Source: CAIYRG01 sp964494505 | Lineage (GTDB): Bacteria; Pseudomonadota; Alphaproteobacteria; Micropepsales; Micropepsaceae | Assembly (NCBI GenBank): GCA_964494505.1 | Contig: CAZBRO010000026.1 | Location: 17,695 to 81,694, forward strand | Reading direction: 5' to 3' | DNA length: 64,000 nucleotides | The notes under the pieces: generated by a model | What the model was told of the DNA's origin: nothing | What the model saw: the letters and a program-made list of their open reading frames with translations, nothing else | The model's database searches: none | Shown: positions 34,813 to 43,429 of the stretch, piece after piece | Position numbering within the stretch: position 1 is the first letter of the stretch | How the letters are laid out: each line of letters starts with the position of its first letter | Made by a program: the position numbers and the translations under genes

Positions 34813-37452
34813 TCAGCCGAGCATCTTGCTGACCATTTCATACAGATTGGCGGAGAGGCCCGCGCCGGCGGCGATAGTTTCAAGTTCGCCGCGGATCAGG
34901 CGTTGCCGGTCGGTATCGTAACGCCGCCAGGTTTCGAACGCCGCCACCATGCGAGCGGCGGTCTGCGGATTGATGGCATCAAGCGTCTGCACCACCTCGC
35001 GCACCAGCCGATAACCGGCGCCGGTTCTGTCGTGAAACCGCAACGGATTGCCCATTGCGAATGCTCCGACCAGAGCCCGCACCCGGTTTGGGTTCTTCAG
35101 TGAGAACACCGGATGGTTCATTAGCGCGCGCACACGCTCCACCGTATCGGGCCGGGGCGACATCGCCTGAATCCCCATCCACTTGTCGAGCACGAGCGGA
35201 TCGTTACGGAAACGATCGTGGAAATGGGAGAAGGCCGCCTCACGCCTCGCACTCTGCATACGTGCGAGTGCCGCGAGGCCAGCGGTCATTTCGGTCATAT
35301 TGGTGGCGTCGCTATAATGTGCTTCGGCAAGTTCCGCGGCCATTTCATCGTCGGCCGCGGTGAGGAATCGCAGCACCGCGTTGCGCAAAGAACGCCGGCC
35401 GGCCGAGGCTGCATCGGGACTGAACGTCCCCCGCGATTCCAGTTCCCGATATAGCGGCATCAAAGCCGGACCATGGGCCCTCGCAACAGCACCGATCAGC
35501 GCCATGCGCGCTGTGTGGATCGCCTCGGGATCGATGGGCGTCACCTGGAGCGCAAGCTCGCTCTCGCTCGGCGGAACCAGCATCAGCGCCGTGAATGCAT
35601 GATCTTCCCCCGCGCGTGCAAGCACGCCTCCGATGGCATCGAGATAGACGGAGTCCACGCTTACGGTTCGCCCCCTTTGTACGTCTCCAATCATGCCGAG
35701 CAAAAGCTCGCTCGAAAGCTGCTGGCCCGCCTCCCAGCGGTTGAAGGAATCCGAATCGCGGCTCATCAGGAAGGCGCGCGTCTGCGCATCCGTCCCGGTA
35801 CGGACGTTCACCGGCGCGGAGAAATTCCGTCCGATGGAAAGGACCGGCGCCTCATCGATGCCGGTGAAGACAAATCGCTGCCGTTCGCCGGTCAACTCGA
35901 GCACGCGCTCTTCCGGCCCGGTGGCGTTTTCGCCCTCGAGAGTGAGCGGCAACGCTCTGCCGCTTTCCTTTCCGACAAGCCCGAGTGCTAACGGAATTTG
36001 CATCGGTTGCTTCTCCGGCTGGCCCGGAGTCGGCGGCACGCGCTGGCTGAGATTGAGGGCATAGGTTCCGGCGGCAGGATCATAGGACCCTTCTGCCTGG
36101 ACCTCTGGCGTACCAGCCTGCGAATACCAGAGCCGGAATTGAATGAGTTTCCTCCCTCCGGCTTCTTCGAAGCAACGCACGAAATCCTCCACCGTCGCTG
36201 CTTCGCCGTCATGGCGCGTGAAGTAGAGATCCATGCCTTTGCGGAAGGTTTCGGGACCGACAATCGTCTTCAGCATGCCGATAACTTCCGCGCCCTTCTC
36301 ATAAATGGTCGCGGTGTAGAAATTGTCGATGGTGATATAGGACTGCGGCTGCACCGGATGAGCCAGCGGTCCAGCATCTTCCTGGAATTGGCGCAGGCGC
36401 AAATCCTTTACGTCGGTGATGCGACGGACCGAATGGCTCCGCATGTCGCCGGCAAATCCGCTTTCGCGAAAAACCGTCAGGCCCTCTTTCAGCGCCAGCT
36501 GGAACCAGTCGCGGCAGGTGATGCGGTCGCCTGTCCAATTGTGAAAATATTCGTGACCCACTACGGACTCGATACGGGCGTAATCATCGTCGGTGGCGGT
36601 TTCCGGGGATGCCAAAAGGACCTTGTCGTTGAAGATGTTGAGGCCTTTGTTTTCCATCGCGCCGAAATTGAATGCCGAAACGGCGACGATCATGAAAATG
36701 TCGAGGTCGTATTCGCGCCCGTACGTTTCTTCGTCCCATCGCATGGCACGCTTGAGTGAATCCATGGCGTATTCGGCGCGCGGCTCATTGCCGTGTTCGA
36801 CATAGATGAAGAGATCGATCTTGCGCCCGGTGAGCGTGGTGTAGGTATCGTTGATATGGCCGAGATCTCCGGCAACCAGAGCAAAGAGATAGGAAGGCTT
36901 AGGGAACGGATCGCGCCATAATGCGAAATGACGGCCGCCATCGAGATCGCCGCAGTCGACGAGATTGCCGTTGGAGAGAAGGACCGGTGCGGTCTTCTTG
37001 TCGGCCTCGACGCGGGTTTCGAACCTGGCGAGATTGTCGGGCCGGTCCAGAAAATAGGTAATGCAGCGGAACCCTTCCGGCTCGCATTGGGTGCAATAGA
37101 TGCCGTTCGACATGTACAGCCCTTCGAGGGCGGTGTTCTCCGCGGGTGCGATCTCGGTGACGATATCGAGGGTGAATTTGGCGGGGGGCGCGAACAGGGT
37201 GAATTTATCGGCGTCTGCGGAATAGGCGGAAGGCGGGAGGTCGCTTCCATCCATTGCAACGGAGACGAAGGTGAGCCGGTTCCCGTCCAGCACCAGCGGT
37301 TCGGCCGTATCGCCCCGCCGCTCCACGCTCATGTGCGCCTTCACGCGCGTGGCCTTGGGTTCCAGCTGGAAGTCGAGTGCCAAATCCGTGATGCGATAAG
37401 GGGGCGGAGTGTAGTCCTTGAGGTGGACGGTGCGCGGTTCGGCGGTCTTCAT
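34813..37452 (-). CDS. pepN: Aminopeptidase N
   Basis: An 879-residue M1-family zinc aminopeptidase that trims N-terminal residues from peptides in the cytosol. The ATG at 37452 is preferred (GGGAACC upstream, and the product starts like E. coli PepN with a Tyr-Pro-rich stretch before YRITDLALDFQLE); an ATG ten codons earlier is possible. Catalytic marks: exopeptidase motif GAMENKGLN and zinc motif HEYFHNWTGDR with the downstream ALKEGLTVFRE. Length is that of the bacterial PepN group. No signal peptide. It may supply amino acids from peptides taken up by the Opp system. Confidence 0.96.
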   Translation of the reverse strand: MKTAEPRTVHLKDYTPPPYRITDLALDFQLEPKATRVKAHMSVERRGDTAEPLVLDGNRLTFVSVAMDGSDLPPSAYSADADKFTLFAPPAKFTLDIVTEIAPAENTALEGLYMSNGIYCTQCEPEGFRCITYFLDRPDNLARFETRVEADKKTAPVLLSNGNLVDCGDLDGGRHFALWRDPFPKPSYLFALVAGDLGHINDTYTTLTGRKIDLFIYVEHGNEPRAEYAMDSLKRAMRWDEETYGREYDLDIFMIVAVSAFNFGAMENKGLNIFNDKVLLASPETATDDDYARIESVVGHEYFHNWTGDRITCRDWFQLALKEGLTVFRESGFAGDMRSHSVRRITDVKDLRLRQFQEDAGPLAHPVQPQSYITIDNFYTATIYEKGAEVIGMLKTIVGPETFRKGMDLYFTRHDGEAATVEDFVRCFEEAGGRKLIQFRLWYSQAGTPEVQAEGSYDPAAGTYALNLSQRVPPTPGQPEKQPMQIPLALGLVGKESGRALPLTLEGENATGPEERVLELTGERQRFVFTGIDEAPVLSIGRNFSAPVNVRTGTDAQTRAFLMSRDSDSFNRWEAGQQLSSELLLGMIGDVQRGRTVSVDSVYLDAIGGVLARAGEDHAFTALMLVPPSESELALQVTPIDPEAIHTARMALIGAVARAHGPALMPLYRELESRGTFSPDAASAGRRSLRNAVLRFLTAADDEMAAELAEAHYSDATNMTEMTAGLAALARMQSARREAAFSHFHDRFRNDPLVLDKWMGIQAMSPRPDTVERVRALMNHPVFSLKNPNRVRALVGAFAMGNPLRFHDRTGAGYRLVREVVQTLDAINPQTAARMVAAFETWRRYDTDRQRLIRGELETIAAGAGLSANLYEMVSKMLG

Positions 37453-37549
37453 GTCTTTTGGTTCCCGGAGCCTATCCTGCATATAGCGGCGACAACGCGC
37501 CGGAGGAAGTTCCGGGTCAAAAAACGTCGGGCGGGGGCGAGTGGTCTCG

Positions 37550-38083
37550 CTAGTCCGTGCCGTCGTCGAGATAGGCCGCCGCCTCGCGCGTTTCGCGCAT
37601 CAGGTCGAGCAGCGACGCTGGCACCTCCCCCGGGGCGTTGCGAGCCCATCGGCTGAGTTTCTTCACGATCGCTACGAGCCGGGGCGTGCTTGCGATGGTG
37701 CGCGCCTGCGTCTCGACGCGGTCGGGCGAAAGCGCATATTCCGCCCCCGGCACCCGCCAACCGCCCCATTCGGCCTCGCCGGTCACCACCACCGGATGCG
37801 TACCCGGATAGGGATGCGAAGCGGTTTCGGCCGGCGACTGCCACTTGTTGGGGCTGCGGGCCACGCGCCACTGCTCCTCCCCTGGATCGCCCCCGTGCGG
37901 CGCGGCGGATTCGGCTTGCAGCTCGTCGGGGCCGAATTCGCGTCCCAAGCCCACATCGTAGAAAATTCGGATCGGCTCCTCCAACCCCTTGGTCCAATGG
38001 GGGATGACGCGTTCGACGACGGCCCAGGTGCCGACGGGCCGCACATAGACCCGCTGGTTCTTATGGAATTGCGCGCGCGCCAT
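37550..38083 (-). CDS. Conserved protein of unknown function
   Basis: A 177-residue soluble protein without signal peptide or membrane segment. It begins RAQFHKNQRVYVRPVGTWAVVE, a small beta-barrel-like opening, contains EFGPDELQAE, a middle GEAEWGGWRVPGAEYAL, and ends in a helical, charged region with ETREAAAYLDDGTD. I do not recognise a named family; the layout recalls small conserved alphaproteobacterial proteins. It is transcribed toward pepN and ends 97 bases before it. Confidence 0.7.
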   Translation of the reverse strand: MARAQFHKNQRVYVRPVGTWAVVERVIPHWTKGLEEPIRIFYDVGLGREFGPDELQAESAAPHGGDPGEEQWRVARSPNKWQSPAETASHPYPGTHPVVVTGEAEWGGWRVPGAEYALSPDRVETQARTIASTPRLVAIVKKLSRWARNAPGEVPASLLDLMRETREAAAYLDDGTD

Positions 38084-38146
38084 GACGAAAGTTCCAGCAA
38101 ATCGCGCCCGAGCGTACCGGTTGGCCGCTAAACCTTCGTTAAGTCA

Positions 38147-38569
38147 TCAGGGCAGCCTCAAGGGCAGGATTTCGTTCAGCCGCTTGTAAAGATCGAAACA
38201 GGCCACCGGCATCGGCCCGTTGCGCGACCAATATTCCAGCGTCTGGTTCTCCGGCCTGATCCATGCCTGATAGCCGCGAATGTGGGCGGCGTTGAGATCG
38301 GCCTTGTCCGCATGAAACACGGCCGCCGTCAGCCGCATTTCGAGATCGAGGAAGGTTTCCACGAAATCGCCGGTCGCCTTCTCCACCTGCTCATAGGCGG
38401 CGGGATCGAAGTCGGGCTTCAGTTTCGGAAGCAGCGCCTGGGAACCTTCGAGATTGCCGTAGCAGAATTCGAACTGCGTGAAGTCGGCCTCCCGTACCAT
38501 TTCGGCGGCGGATGCCGGCAGTGCAGCGAATGCAAACGCCGCTGTGACCGCAGGCGTGCAGAACCGCAT
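38147..38569 (-). CDS. Small exported protein coupled to an NMT1-type binding protein
   Basis: A 140-residue protein with a signal peptide (1-22, ending LPASAAE). The ATG at 38569 overlaps the stop of the preceding binding-protein gene as TGATG, so their translation is coupled and they should be needed in similar amounts. The mature part has two Cys (FEFCYG and VACFDLYKR) and conserved-looking EYWSRNGPMP. No family is recognised. It could be a periplasmic partner of the binding protein. Confidence 0.72.
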   Translation of the reverse strand: MRFCTPAVTAAFAFAALPASAAEMVREADFTQFEFCYGNLEGSQALLPKLKPDFDPAAYEQVEKATGDFVETFLDLEMRLTAAVFHADKADLNAAHIRGYQAWIRPENQTLEYWSRNGPMPVACFDLYKRLNEILPLRLP

Positions 38570-39549
38570 CACTGCAAACCCGCCGCTTTCAAATATTGGA
38601 GGTCGATGAAGCGCGAAGGGGCGAGCGCAGGCTTTGGAATCTGGCCCGTATCGGCCAGCATCTGAATCACCTTCTCGATGCCGTCCATCTTGATCTCGGC
38701 CTGCTTGGGCATCACGCCGCGGTCCGGCTGGTAATAGAGCTTGAGAATCTCCGTCGTCATATCGGGCTTGGCGTCGGTAGTTTCGACCATCACTCGGCCC
38801 ACCGCGTCCCAATTCTTCGGGTCGCGCATAAAGCGATAGCCGTCGGCATAGGCGCGCGCGAACTTCACGATGGTGTCCTTATGGGTTTCCGCCCACGGGC
38901 GCCGGGCGGCCAGCACGCTGAACTGCAGCACGGGAACGACTTCGAGCGTATCGCCGAGCCGCGTGTAGCCTTGCCGCATCAGCACGATGTCGCGCGGCTG
39001 ATCGGCGCCGGCGGCTGCGCACTCGCCCTTGACGAGGCAATCGACGCGCACGGCCGAGCCGACGAGATCGACCGTCTTGTAATCGCCGGGCTGTAACCCG
39101 TGCTTCTCCAGCAGCATGCGCGTGGCAATGGAGATGGTATCCTGCGGCAGCGACATGGCGACGAGCTTGCCCTTCAGGTCGGCGTAGCTCTTGATGCCGG
39201 GCCGCGCGACCAGCGTGAACACCTGGTTCGCCGGCGCGCCGATGACGCCTACCGCATCCGAGCCTTTCAGCACTGCCTGGATCAGATAGGGGACCGCCGT
39301 GTAGGTGATGTCGACCGTACCGTCCATCAGGCCCTCGACCTGATGCTCGACGCCCTTCAGCACCACGACTTTCAGGTCGATGCCTTGGCGGGTGAAGTAG
39401 CCGTTGCGTTGCGCGATGTAGAGCGGGATCGAGGGCACGTTGCGCACGGAATTGTCGATCACGCCGAAGCGCAACGTCACCGGCTCGGCGGCGGCCGCCA
39501 TCCCCAGTGTGAGGGCGAAAGCCGTGATGAGCGAAAATAACCGGATCAT
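38569..39549 (-). CDS. NMT1/SsuA-type ABC transporter substrate-binding protein
   Basis: A 326-residue periplasmic binding protein of the nitrate/sulfonate/thiamine-precursor family. ATG at 39549 follows GGGAGGCGCCG; signal peptide 1-20 ends GMAAAAE. Family features: LRFGVIDNSVRNVPSIPLYI, NGYFTRQGIDLKVV, TVDITYTAVP and the hinge region KGKLVAMSLPQDT. No ATPase or permease gene is near; its only coupled gene is the small exported protein downstream. Ligand unknown. Confidence 0.85.
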   Translation of the reverse strand: MIRLFSLITAFALTLGMAAAAEPVTLRFGVIDNSVRNVPSIPLYIAQRNGYFTRQGIDLKVVVLKGVEHQVEGLMDGTVDITYTAVPYLIQAVLKGSDAVGVIGAPANQVFTLVARPGIKSYADLKGKLVAMSLPQDTISIATRMLLEKHGLQPGDYKTVDLVGSAVRVDCLVKGECAAAGADQPRDIVLMRQGYTRLGDTLEVVPVLQFSVLAARRPWAETHKDTIVKFARAYADGYRFMRDPKNWDAVGRVMVETTDAKPDMTTEILKLYYQPDRGVMPKQAEIKMDGIEKVIQMLADTGQIPKPALAPSRFIDLQYLKAAGLQ

Positions 39550-39692
39550 CGGCGCCTCCCAGCGATTTTGGGGAAGTTTGCGCTTGGCCGGTTTCCGGGG
39601 GAAGGGTTTTCGTACCCCCCCTCCCCCTGTTTGGGAGCGTTCCACGGGCGAAAAATCCAGGATTCCAGCGGACTTTCGTGCGCCGGGAGCCT

Positions 39693-39759
39693 GAAAATAA
39701 GGGCCGGATAAAGGTGCGATAAGGTGCGATAAAGGGCCGATTCGGAATCGATAGGCGGG
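39693..39759 (+). repeat. Array of about six 11-nt GATAAGG-like units, copy A
   Basis: On the plus strand: GAAAATAAGGGCCG, GATAAAGGTGC, GATAAGGTGC, GATAAAGGGCC, GATTCGGAATC, GATAGGCGGGT. Matches the array at 27116-27180 in unit order and spacing. The period is close to one DNA helical turn. It occupies the 314-base gap 39550-39863 between the NMT1-type gene's promoter side and the PII gene's 3' end; a C-rich stretch at 39617-39630 is the only other feature there. Confidence 0.6.
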
Positions 39760-39863
39760 TGCCTCCTGCGTCTCGCCGGCCGGCCGGTAATCCGGTGTCT
39801 TCCGATATCATCGCCCTGATATGGGGATCGCTGTTTCCCGCAGCCAGCGGAACGAGTCCCGCT

Positions 39864-40223
39864 TCAGAGAGAAAGCGACGCCGCCACTTCGACTGCGGCT
39901 CCGCCGGACTCGCCGGTGCGGGTTCGGATGGCCCTTTCCACCTTCGAGACGAAAATCTTCCCGTCGCCGGGGCTTCCTGTCCGGGCGGACGCGACGATGG
40001 CCTCGACTGCCGCCTCGACCAGTTCGGTGGGAAGCACGATCTCGATCTTCAATTTGTGGAATTCCGCAACATAGACGGGGCGGCGGCCACGTGGGACCGA
40101 ACCCGTGTGACCGTCAAAATCTCTGGCTTCGGTCACCGTCATGCCATGAATGCCGGCCTCAAGAAGTGCGTCTTTCACCTCTTCAAGCTTGGACGGTTTG
40201 ATGATGGCCTCGATCTTCCTCAT
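39864..40223 (-). CDS. PII family signalling protein with a divergent T-loop
   Basis: A 119-residue trimeric PII-type nitrogen/energy sensor. ATG at 40223 after GAGGAAG. The body is typical: MRKIEAIIKPSKLEEVKDAL, GMTVTEARDF, KLKIEIVL, and the second signature TGSPGDGKIFVSKVERAIRIRTG-like segment (about 82-104). The T-loop differs: canonical GRQKGHTELYRGAEY is replaced by DGHTGSVPRGRRPVY, so the uridylylated Tyr51 position is not conserved. ATP and 2-oxoglutarate contacts look kept. It is not next to amtB or glnA, so partner and control cannot be read from context. Confidence 0.88.
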   Translation of the reverse strand: MRKIEAIIKPSKLEEVKDALLEAGIHGMTVTEARDFDGHTGSVPRGRRPVYVAEFHKLKIEIVLPTELVEAAVEAIVASARTGSPGDGKIFVSKVERAIRTRTGESGGAAVEVAASLSL

Positions 40224-40487
40224 CGTGCTTCCTCGAATGGCTGGCCTCGAATGGCCGGCCTGTGATCGCTGGTTAGGCCTGCGAGCCGTGGATAAAGATT
40301 GAGAGCAACCTGAATCTACCCGACTTGAGCGAAGCTTTTACAACGCCAATTTTGGGGGGCCAATTTTCGAAGGTCAGCCCCACGCCGGTTAAAAACCCGA
40401 GCGAGAAGCGCAAGTTCCATTGCGGAACGTTCAAATCGGGGTGTTTGGGCGAGCCTTCGCCAATGGCGGAAAACGCCAATAATCGAC

Positions 40488-40868
40488 CTATCGGGCGGTG
40501 AACGTGAATTGGCCCTGCAGCGGCTTGCCGTCGGTTCCGGTGACATGCCAGGTGACGTTGTAGGTGCCTGCCGGCAATGGGGTTTTGGGCATCGCCATCA
40601 TCAGCTTGCCGTCGGTGCCCATGGGCTTCGCCTCGCCCACATCCACCGGCTTGCCGTTCTTGTCGGTCACGCTCATCCGGGCGGTCTTCATGTCGACCGG
40701 ATTGCGAAACAGGACATGGATCATCTCGAGCGGCGCCTTCACGGTCGCGTTGGCGTCCGGGTCGGTGAAGACGGATTGGGCCTGGGCTGCGAGAGCGGCG
40801 CCATTTACCTGGGCCGCGGCAAGGGCCGCAAAAAGAATGAGGCCAACCGCGTCGAGCCGCGTCGCCAT
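40488..40868 (-). CDS. CopC-domain protein lacking the usual copper ligands
   Basis: A 126-residue exported protein. ATG at 40868 with ACGGAG upstream; signal peptide ends AALAAQA. The fold signature is CopC: FTDPDANATV, PLEMIHVLFRNPVD, LPAGTYNVTWHVTGTDGKP and QFTFTAR. In copper-binding CopC the mature protein starts with His and has D-G-H-P; here the mature start has no His and the loop reads DGKP, so both Cu(II) His ligands are missing. It may be a structural or chaperone relative. Stands alone with no copD or copA neighbour. Confidence 0.85.
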   Translation of the reverse strand: MATRLDAVGLILFAALAAAQVNGAALAAQAQSVFTDPDANATVKAPLEMIHVLFRNPVDMKTARMSVTDKNGKPVDVGEAKPMGTDGKLMMAMPKTPLPAGTYNVTWHVTGTDGKPLQGQFTFTAR

Positions 40869-41027
40869 GGTGAACACTCCGTCGATGCCGGCACTGCCCG
40901 CAAAATTTAGAGCGGGCCAATACCTCTATCAAGAAGGCGCGGCTCGCGTGCGCCGCCCGCCGCGATCAGGCCGTAACCCATAGCGAAATGCTGATGACGG
41001 GATCGACGGAGCCGCTCTCCCGGTGGT

Positions 41028-41058
41028 TCCCGGATTGCCGCTGATGCGGCCTCCGGGA
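41028..41058. other. Compound hairpin downstream of cobA
   Basis: TCCCGGA (41028-41034) pairs with TCCGGGA (41052-41058), and inside it GCCGC pairs with GCGGC around a 4-base loop. No T run on either side. It may stabilise the 3' end of the cobA transcript. The remainder of 40869-41077 has no gene. Confidence 0.35.
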
Positions 41059-41077
41059 TAGCAAGCCGATGCGAGCG

Positions 41078-41971
41078 TCACCCCGCGTCGCTCATGCGGT
41101 CTTTGCCCAAAGGATCAGGGTCGAGGAGGCGGCCGGACATGGCGCCGACCCAATCCAGCCCCGCCGCCAGCCGCACATTCTCGCCGATGACCAGAAGGGC
41201 AGGGGTGTCCGCGACCGCGGCTGCTTCGCCCAGCGCCCCAAGGCGCGTGACCAGCGTCGTCTGGCCTTCGAGCGAGGCGTTGCTGACGATGGCCGCGGGT
41301 TCGTTGGGGTTGCGTCCCGCCGCGATCAGATTCCTTGCGATTTCGCGTGCGTGCTTGCGCGCCATATAGAGCACGATGGTGGGCGAACCCTTGGCGAGCG
41401 CCGCCCAATCGAGGCTGGGCGCGCGTCCGTCCGCGCCGCTTCCGGTGATGAAGGTGACCGCTTGGTTGGTGTCGCGATGGGTAACCGGAATGCCCGCATA
41501 GGCGAGCCCGCCGATGCCGGCCGTGACGCCCGGAACCACGCGGAACGGTATGCCGGCACGGGCGAGGGCCAGCGCTTCTTCGCCGCCCCGTCCGAACACG
41601 AAGGGATCGCCACCCTTGAGCCGCAGCACGCGCAAGCCCTTGCGGGCATAGGCGACCAGCCGCCGCGAGATCGACCCTTGCGTGGCCGAAGGCTTGCCCC
41701 CGCGCTTTCCGGCATCGACGATCTCCGCATCGGGGCGGGCAAGCGCCAGCAGCGCCTTGTTGACCAGTGCGTCGGAGAGGATCACGTCGGCTTCGGAAAT
41801 CGCGTGCAGCGTGTGCAGCGAGGCAAGACCCGGATCGCCGGGGCCGGCACCTGCGAGCCAGACCCAGCCGGGCTCGAGCCGGGGCAGCTCAAGCGCGTCT
41901 GCGAGAACACGCAAGGCGTGCCGTTTGTCTGCCCCAAGGGAAAGGACCGAATTGACCATTTTACAATCCAT
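41078..41971 (-). CDS. cobA: Uroporphyrinogen-III C-methyltransferase (SUMT)
   Basis: A 297-residue SAM-dependent enzyme that methylates uroporphyrinogen III at C2 and C7 to precorrin-2, the branch point to siroheme and cobalamin. Marks: VWLAGAGPGDPGLASLHTL, LRLKGGDPFVFGRGGEEA, VVPGVTAGIGGLAYAGIPVTHR and the methionine-binding TIVLYMARKHA. The N-terminal extension (1-34) is longer than in the minimal enzyme. ATG at 41971 or 41959; neither has a clear ribosome site. No nitrite or sulfite reductase genes are adjacent. Confidence 0.93.
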   Translation of the reverse strand: MDCKMVNSVLSLGADKRHALRVLADALELPRLEPGWVWLAGAGPGDPGLASLHTLHAISEADVILSDALVNKALLALARPDAEIVDAGKRGGKPSATQGSISRRLVAYARKGLRVLRLKGGDPFVFGRGGEEALALARAGIPFRVVPGVTAGIGGLAYAGIPVTHRDTNQAVTFITGSGADGRAPSLDWAALAKGSPTIVLYMARKHAREIARNLIAAGRNPNEPAAIVSNASLEGQTTLVTRLGALGEAAAVADTPALLVIGENVRLAAGLDWVGAMSGRLLDPDPLGKDRMSDAG

Positions 41972-42071
41972 TTTCGTATTTATTAGAATAACACATGTCT
42001 CCGGTGTTTAAAAGCGGCAGGTTCATGCGCTTGGCATGAAGCGAAGCCCCGGTTTTTGTGGCAAGCTGCGA

Positions 42072-42097
42072 TTTGCAGGGACGCGGTTTGCAGGGAC
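42072..42097 (+). repeat. Direct repeat upstream of the 42110 gene
   Basis: TTTGCAGGGAC occurs at 42072-42082 and again at 42087-42097, a 15-base period immediately before the ribosome site GGAAGGA. Such spacing could be a paired operator or simply a small slippage duplication. Confidence 0.45.
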
Positions 42098-42109
42098 TGG
42101 GGAAGGACA

Positions 42110-42628
42110 ATGCGGATCATCGCCATAGCGGGGTTCTCGCTCGTTGCGGCAGCAGCCGCGTTCGCAGCCGAAGGCGGCTGGACGGAGTTCAGCTATCCCG
42201 AAAGCGGCTTTGCCGCCCAATATCCGGGGCGGCCGAGGGTCGAAACCCGCGACTACAAGACCGCCCAGGTGCCCGAAGGCAGCGTCAAGGAACGGGTCTA
42301 TTCCGTAGATTCGGGTGGGGTCGTCTACGCGGTGTCGGTGGCCGATTTCACCCGCACGCGCGCGGAGAAGGACAAGACCATCGACGAAGCGGCCAAGAAC
42401 CTGATGGCCGAAGGCCGGCTGACCCATGACGAATCCGGGCGCATCGACTGGAATTTCGGCCGTGAAATCCGGGTCGAAGACCCGAACGGCACGAGCTACA
42501 CCGATGCCATCTTCTTCATCGACAGCAAGCTTTACCAGCTTAAGGTTACCTACCCCGCAGTGAACAGCGATCCCAACGGGTCGTCGGGCATCCATTTCTT
42601 TCAACAGGCCTTTCGCCTCTTGAATTAA
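42110..42628 (+). CDS. Exported protein, paralogue of 43430 (function unknown)
   Basis: A 172-residue protein with a signal peptide (1-20, ending AAFAAE) and ATG at 42110 directly after GGAAGGAC. The mature part reads WTEFSYPESGFAAQYPGRP and later IFFIDSKLYQLKVTYPA, ending HFFQQAFRLL. The gene at 43430 has the same blocks (WKEYTYPQYSVALSFPAEP; ALFYFQKRLYQIEGVS; RFQQSLNF), so the two are paralogues flanking the methyltransferase gene. Expected to be periplasmic. No activity known. Confidence 0.75.
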   Translation: MRIIAIAGFSLVAAAAAFAAEGGWTEFSYPESGFAAQYPGRPRVETRDYKTAQVPEGSVKERVYSVDSGGVVYAVSVADFTRTRAEKDKTIDEAAKNLMAEGRLTHDESGRIDWNFGREIRVEDPNGTSYTDAIFFIDSKLYQLKVTYPAVNSDPNGSSGIHFFQQAFRLLN

Positions 42629-42677
42629 CGAAGTGCGGCTGGCCTATTGGCCCTCGCCCTTCCAACCATGTGAGACG

Positions 42678-43421
42678 ATGTTCTACGGAAAATTTCCCAA
42701 AGGCGAGGAAGACCGCACCTTCCTGATCGAGGCTCTCAAGCGCTTCCGCACGATGTTCAGCGCGGTCTACGCGAACGACAACGTCATCCTGTTCAACCGC
42801 TCGCTGGGTTTCACGCGCGACAAGAAGATGATGCAGGCGTTCGACAAGAACGCGCTGCGCCGCCAGGAGCAGACGCTGCTGCTGCGCATCAACACCATGA
42901 TCTGGGCCGTGAAGCAGGCCCTGAGCGTGGAGGGCGATTTCGTGGAATGCGGCGTGTTCCGCGCCTTCTGCGCGTCGGTCGTGGTGGATTATCTCGATTT
43001 CGAAAAGCTCGACCGCCAGTTCTATCTCTACGACACGTTCGAAGGCATCCCGCCGGAATTCGACAGCGAAAGCCACGATCATCCGGTTCTGCGCGAGGAA
43101 GGGCTTTACGATACCGTCCTCAAGCGGTTCGAAAAATATGAGAATGTGCACGTTGTGAAGGGCCTGGTTCCGTACAGCTTCGAAACCAAGTCGCCGGAGA
43201 AGATCGCTTTCATGCACATCGACATGAACTCGTCGAAATCCGAAATTGCCGCGCTCGATGCGCTGTTCGACCGGGTGGCCAAGGGCGGCGTCGTCCTGTT
43301 CGACGATTTCGGCTGGACCGGCTATGAGGCGCAGCAGGTTGCCGAGCAGCGCTGGATGGCGGAGCGGGGGCAGAACATCCTGGAATTGCCGAGCGGCCAG
43401 GCGCTGGTGGTCAAGGTGTGA
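42678..43421 (+). CDS. TylF/MycF-type SAM-dependent methyltransferase
   Basis: A 247-residue class I methyltransferase similar to macrocin O-methyltransferase. Features: GDFVECGVFRAF (SAM loop, with a CG variant), FYLYDTFEGIP, the metal-binding IAFMHIDMNSSKSEIAALDAL and GGVVLFDDFGWTGYEAQ, whose Asp pair binds Mg(II) in TylF. Substrate probably a sugar hydroxyl or catechol-like group. Start is uncertain: ATG 42678 gives a normal N-terminus, while a GTG at 42633 adds 15 residues. It lies between two paralogous exported-protein genes, 9 bases before the second. Confidence 0.82.
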   Translation: MFYGKFPKGEEDRTFLIEALKRFRTMFSAVYANDNVILFNRSLGFTRDKKMMQAFDKNALRRQEQTLLLRINTMIWAVKQALSVEGDFVECGVFRAFCASVVVDYLDFEKLDRQFYLYDTFEGIPPEFDSESHDHPVLREEGLYDTVLKRFEKYENVHVVKGLVPYSFETKSPEKIAFMHIDMNSSKSEIAALDALFDRVAKGGVVLFDDFGWTGYEAQQVAEQRWMAERGQNILELPSGQALVVKV

Positions 43422-43429
43422 GGGTTCGC

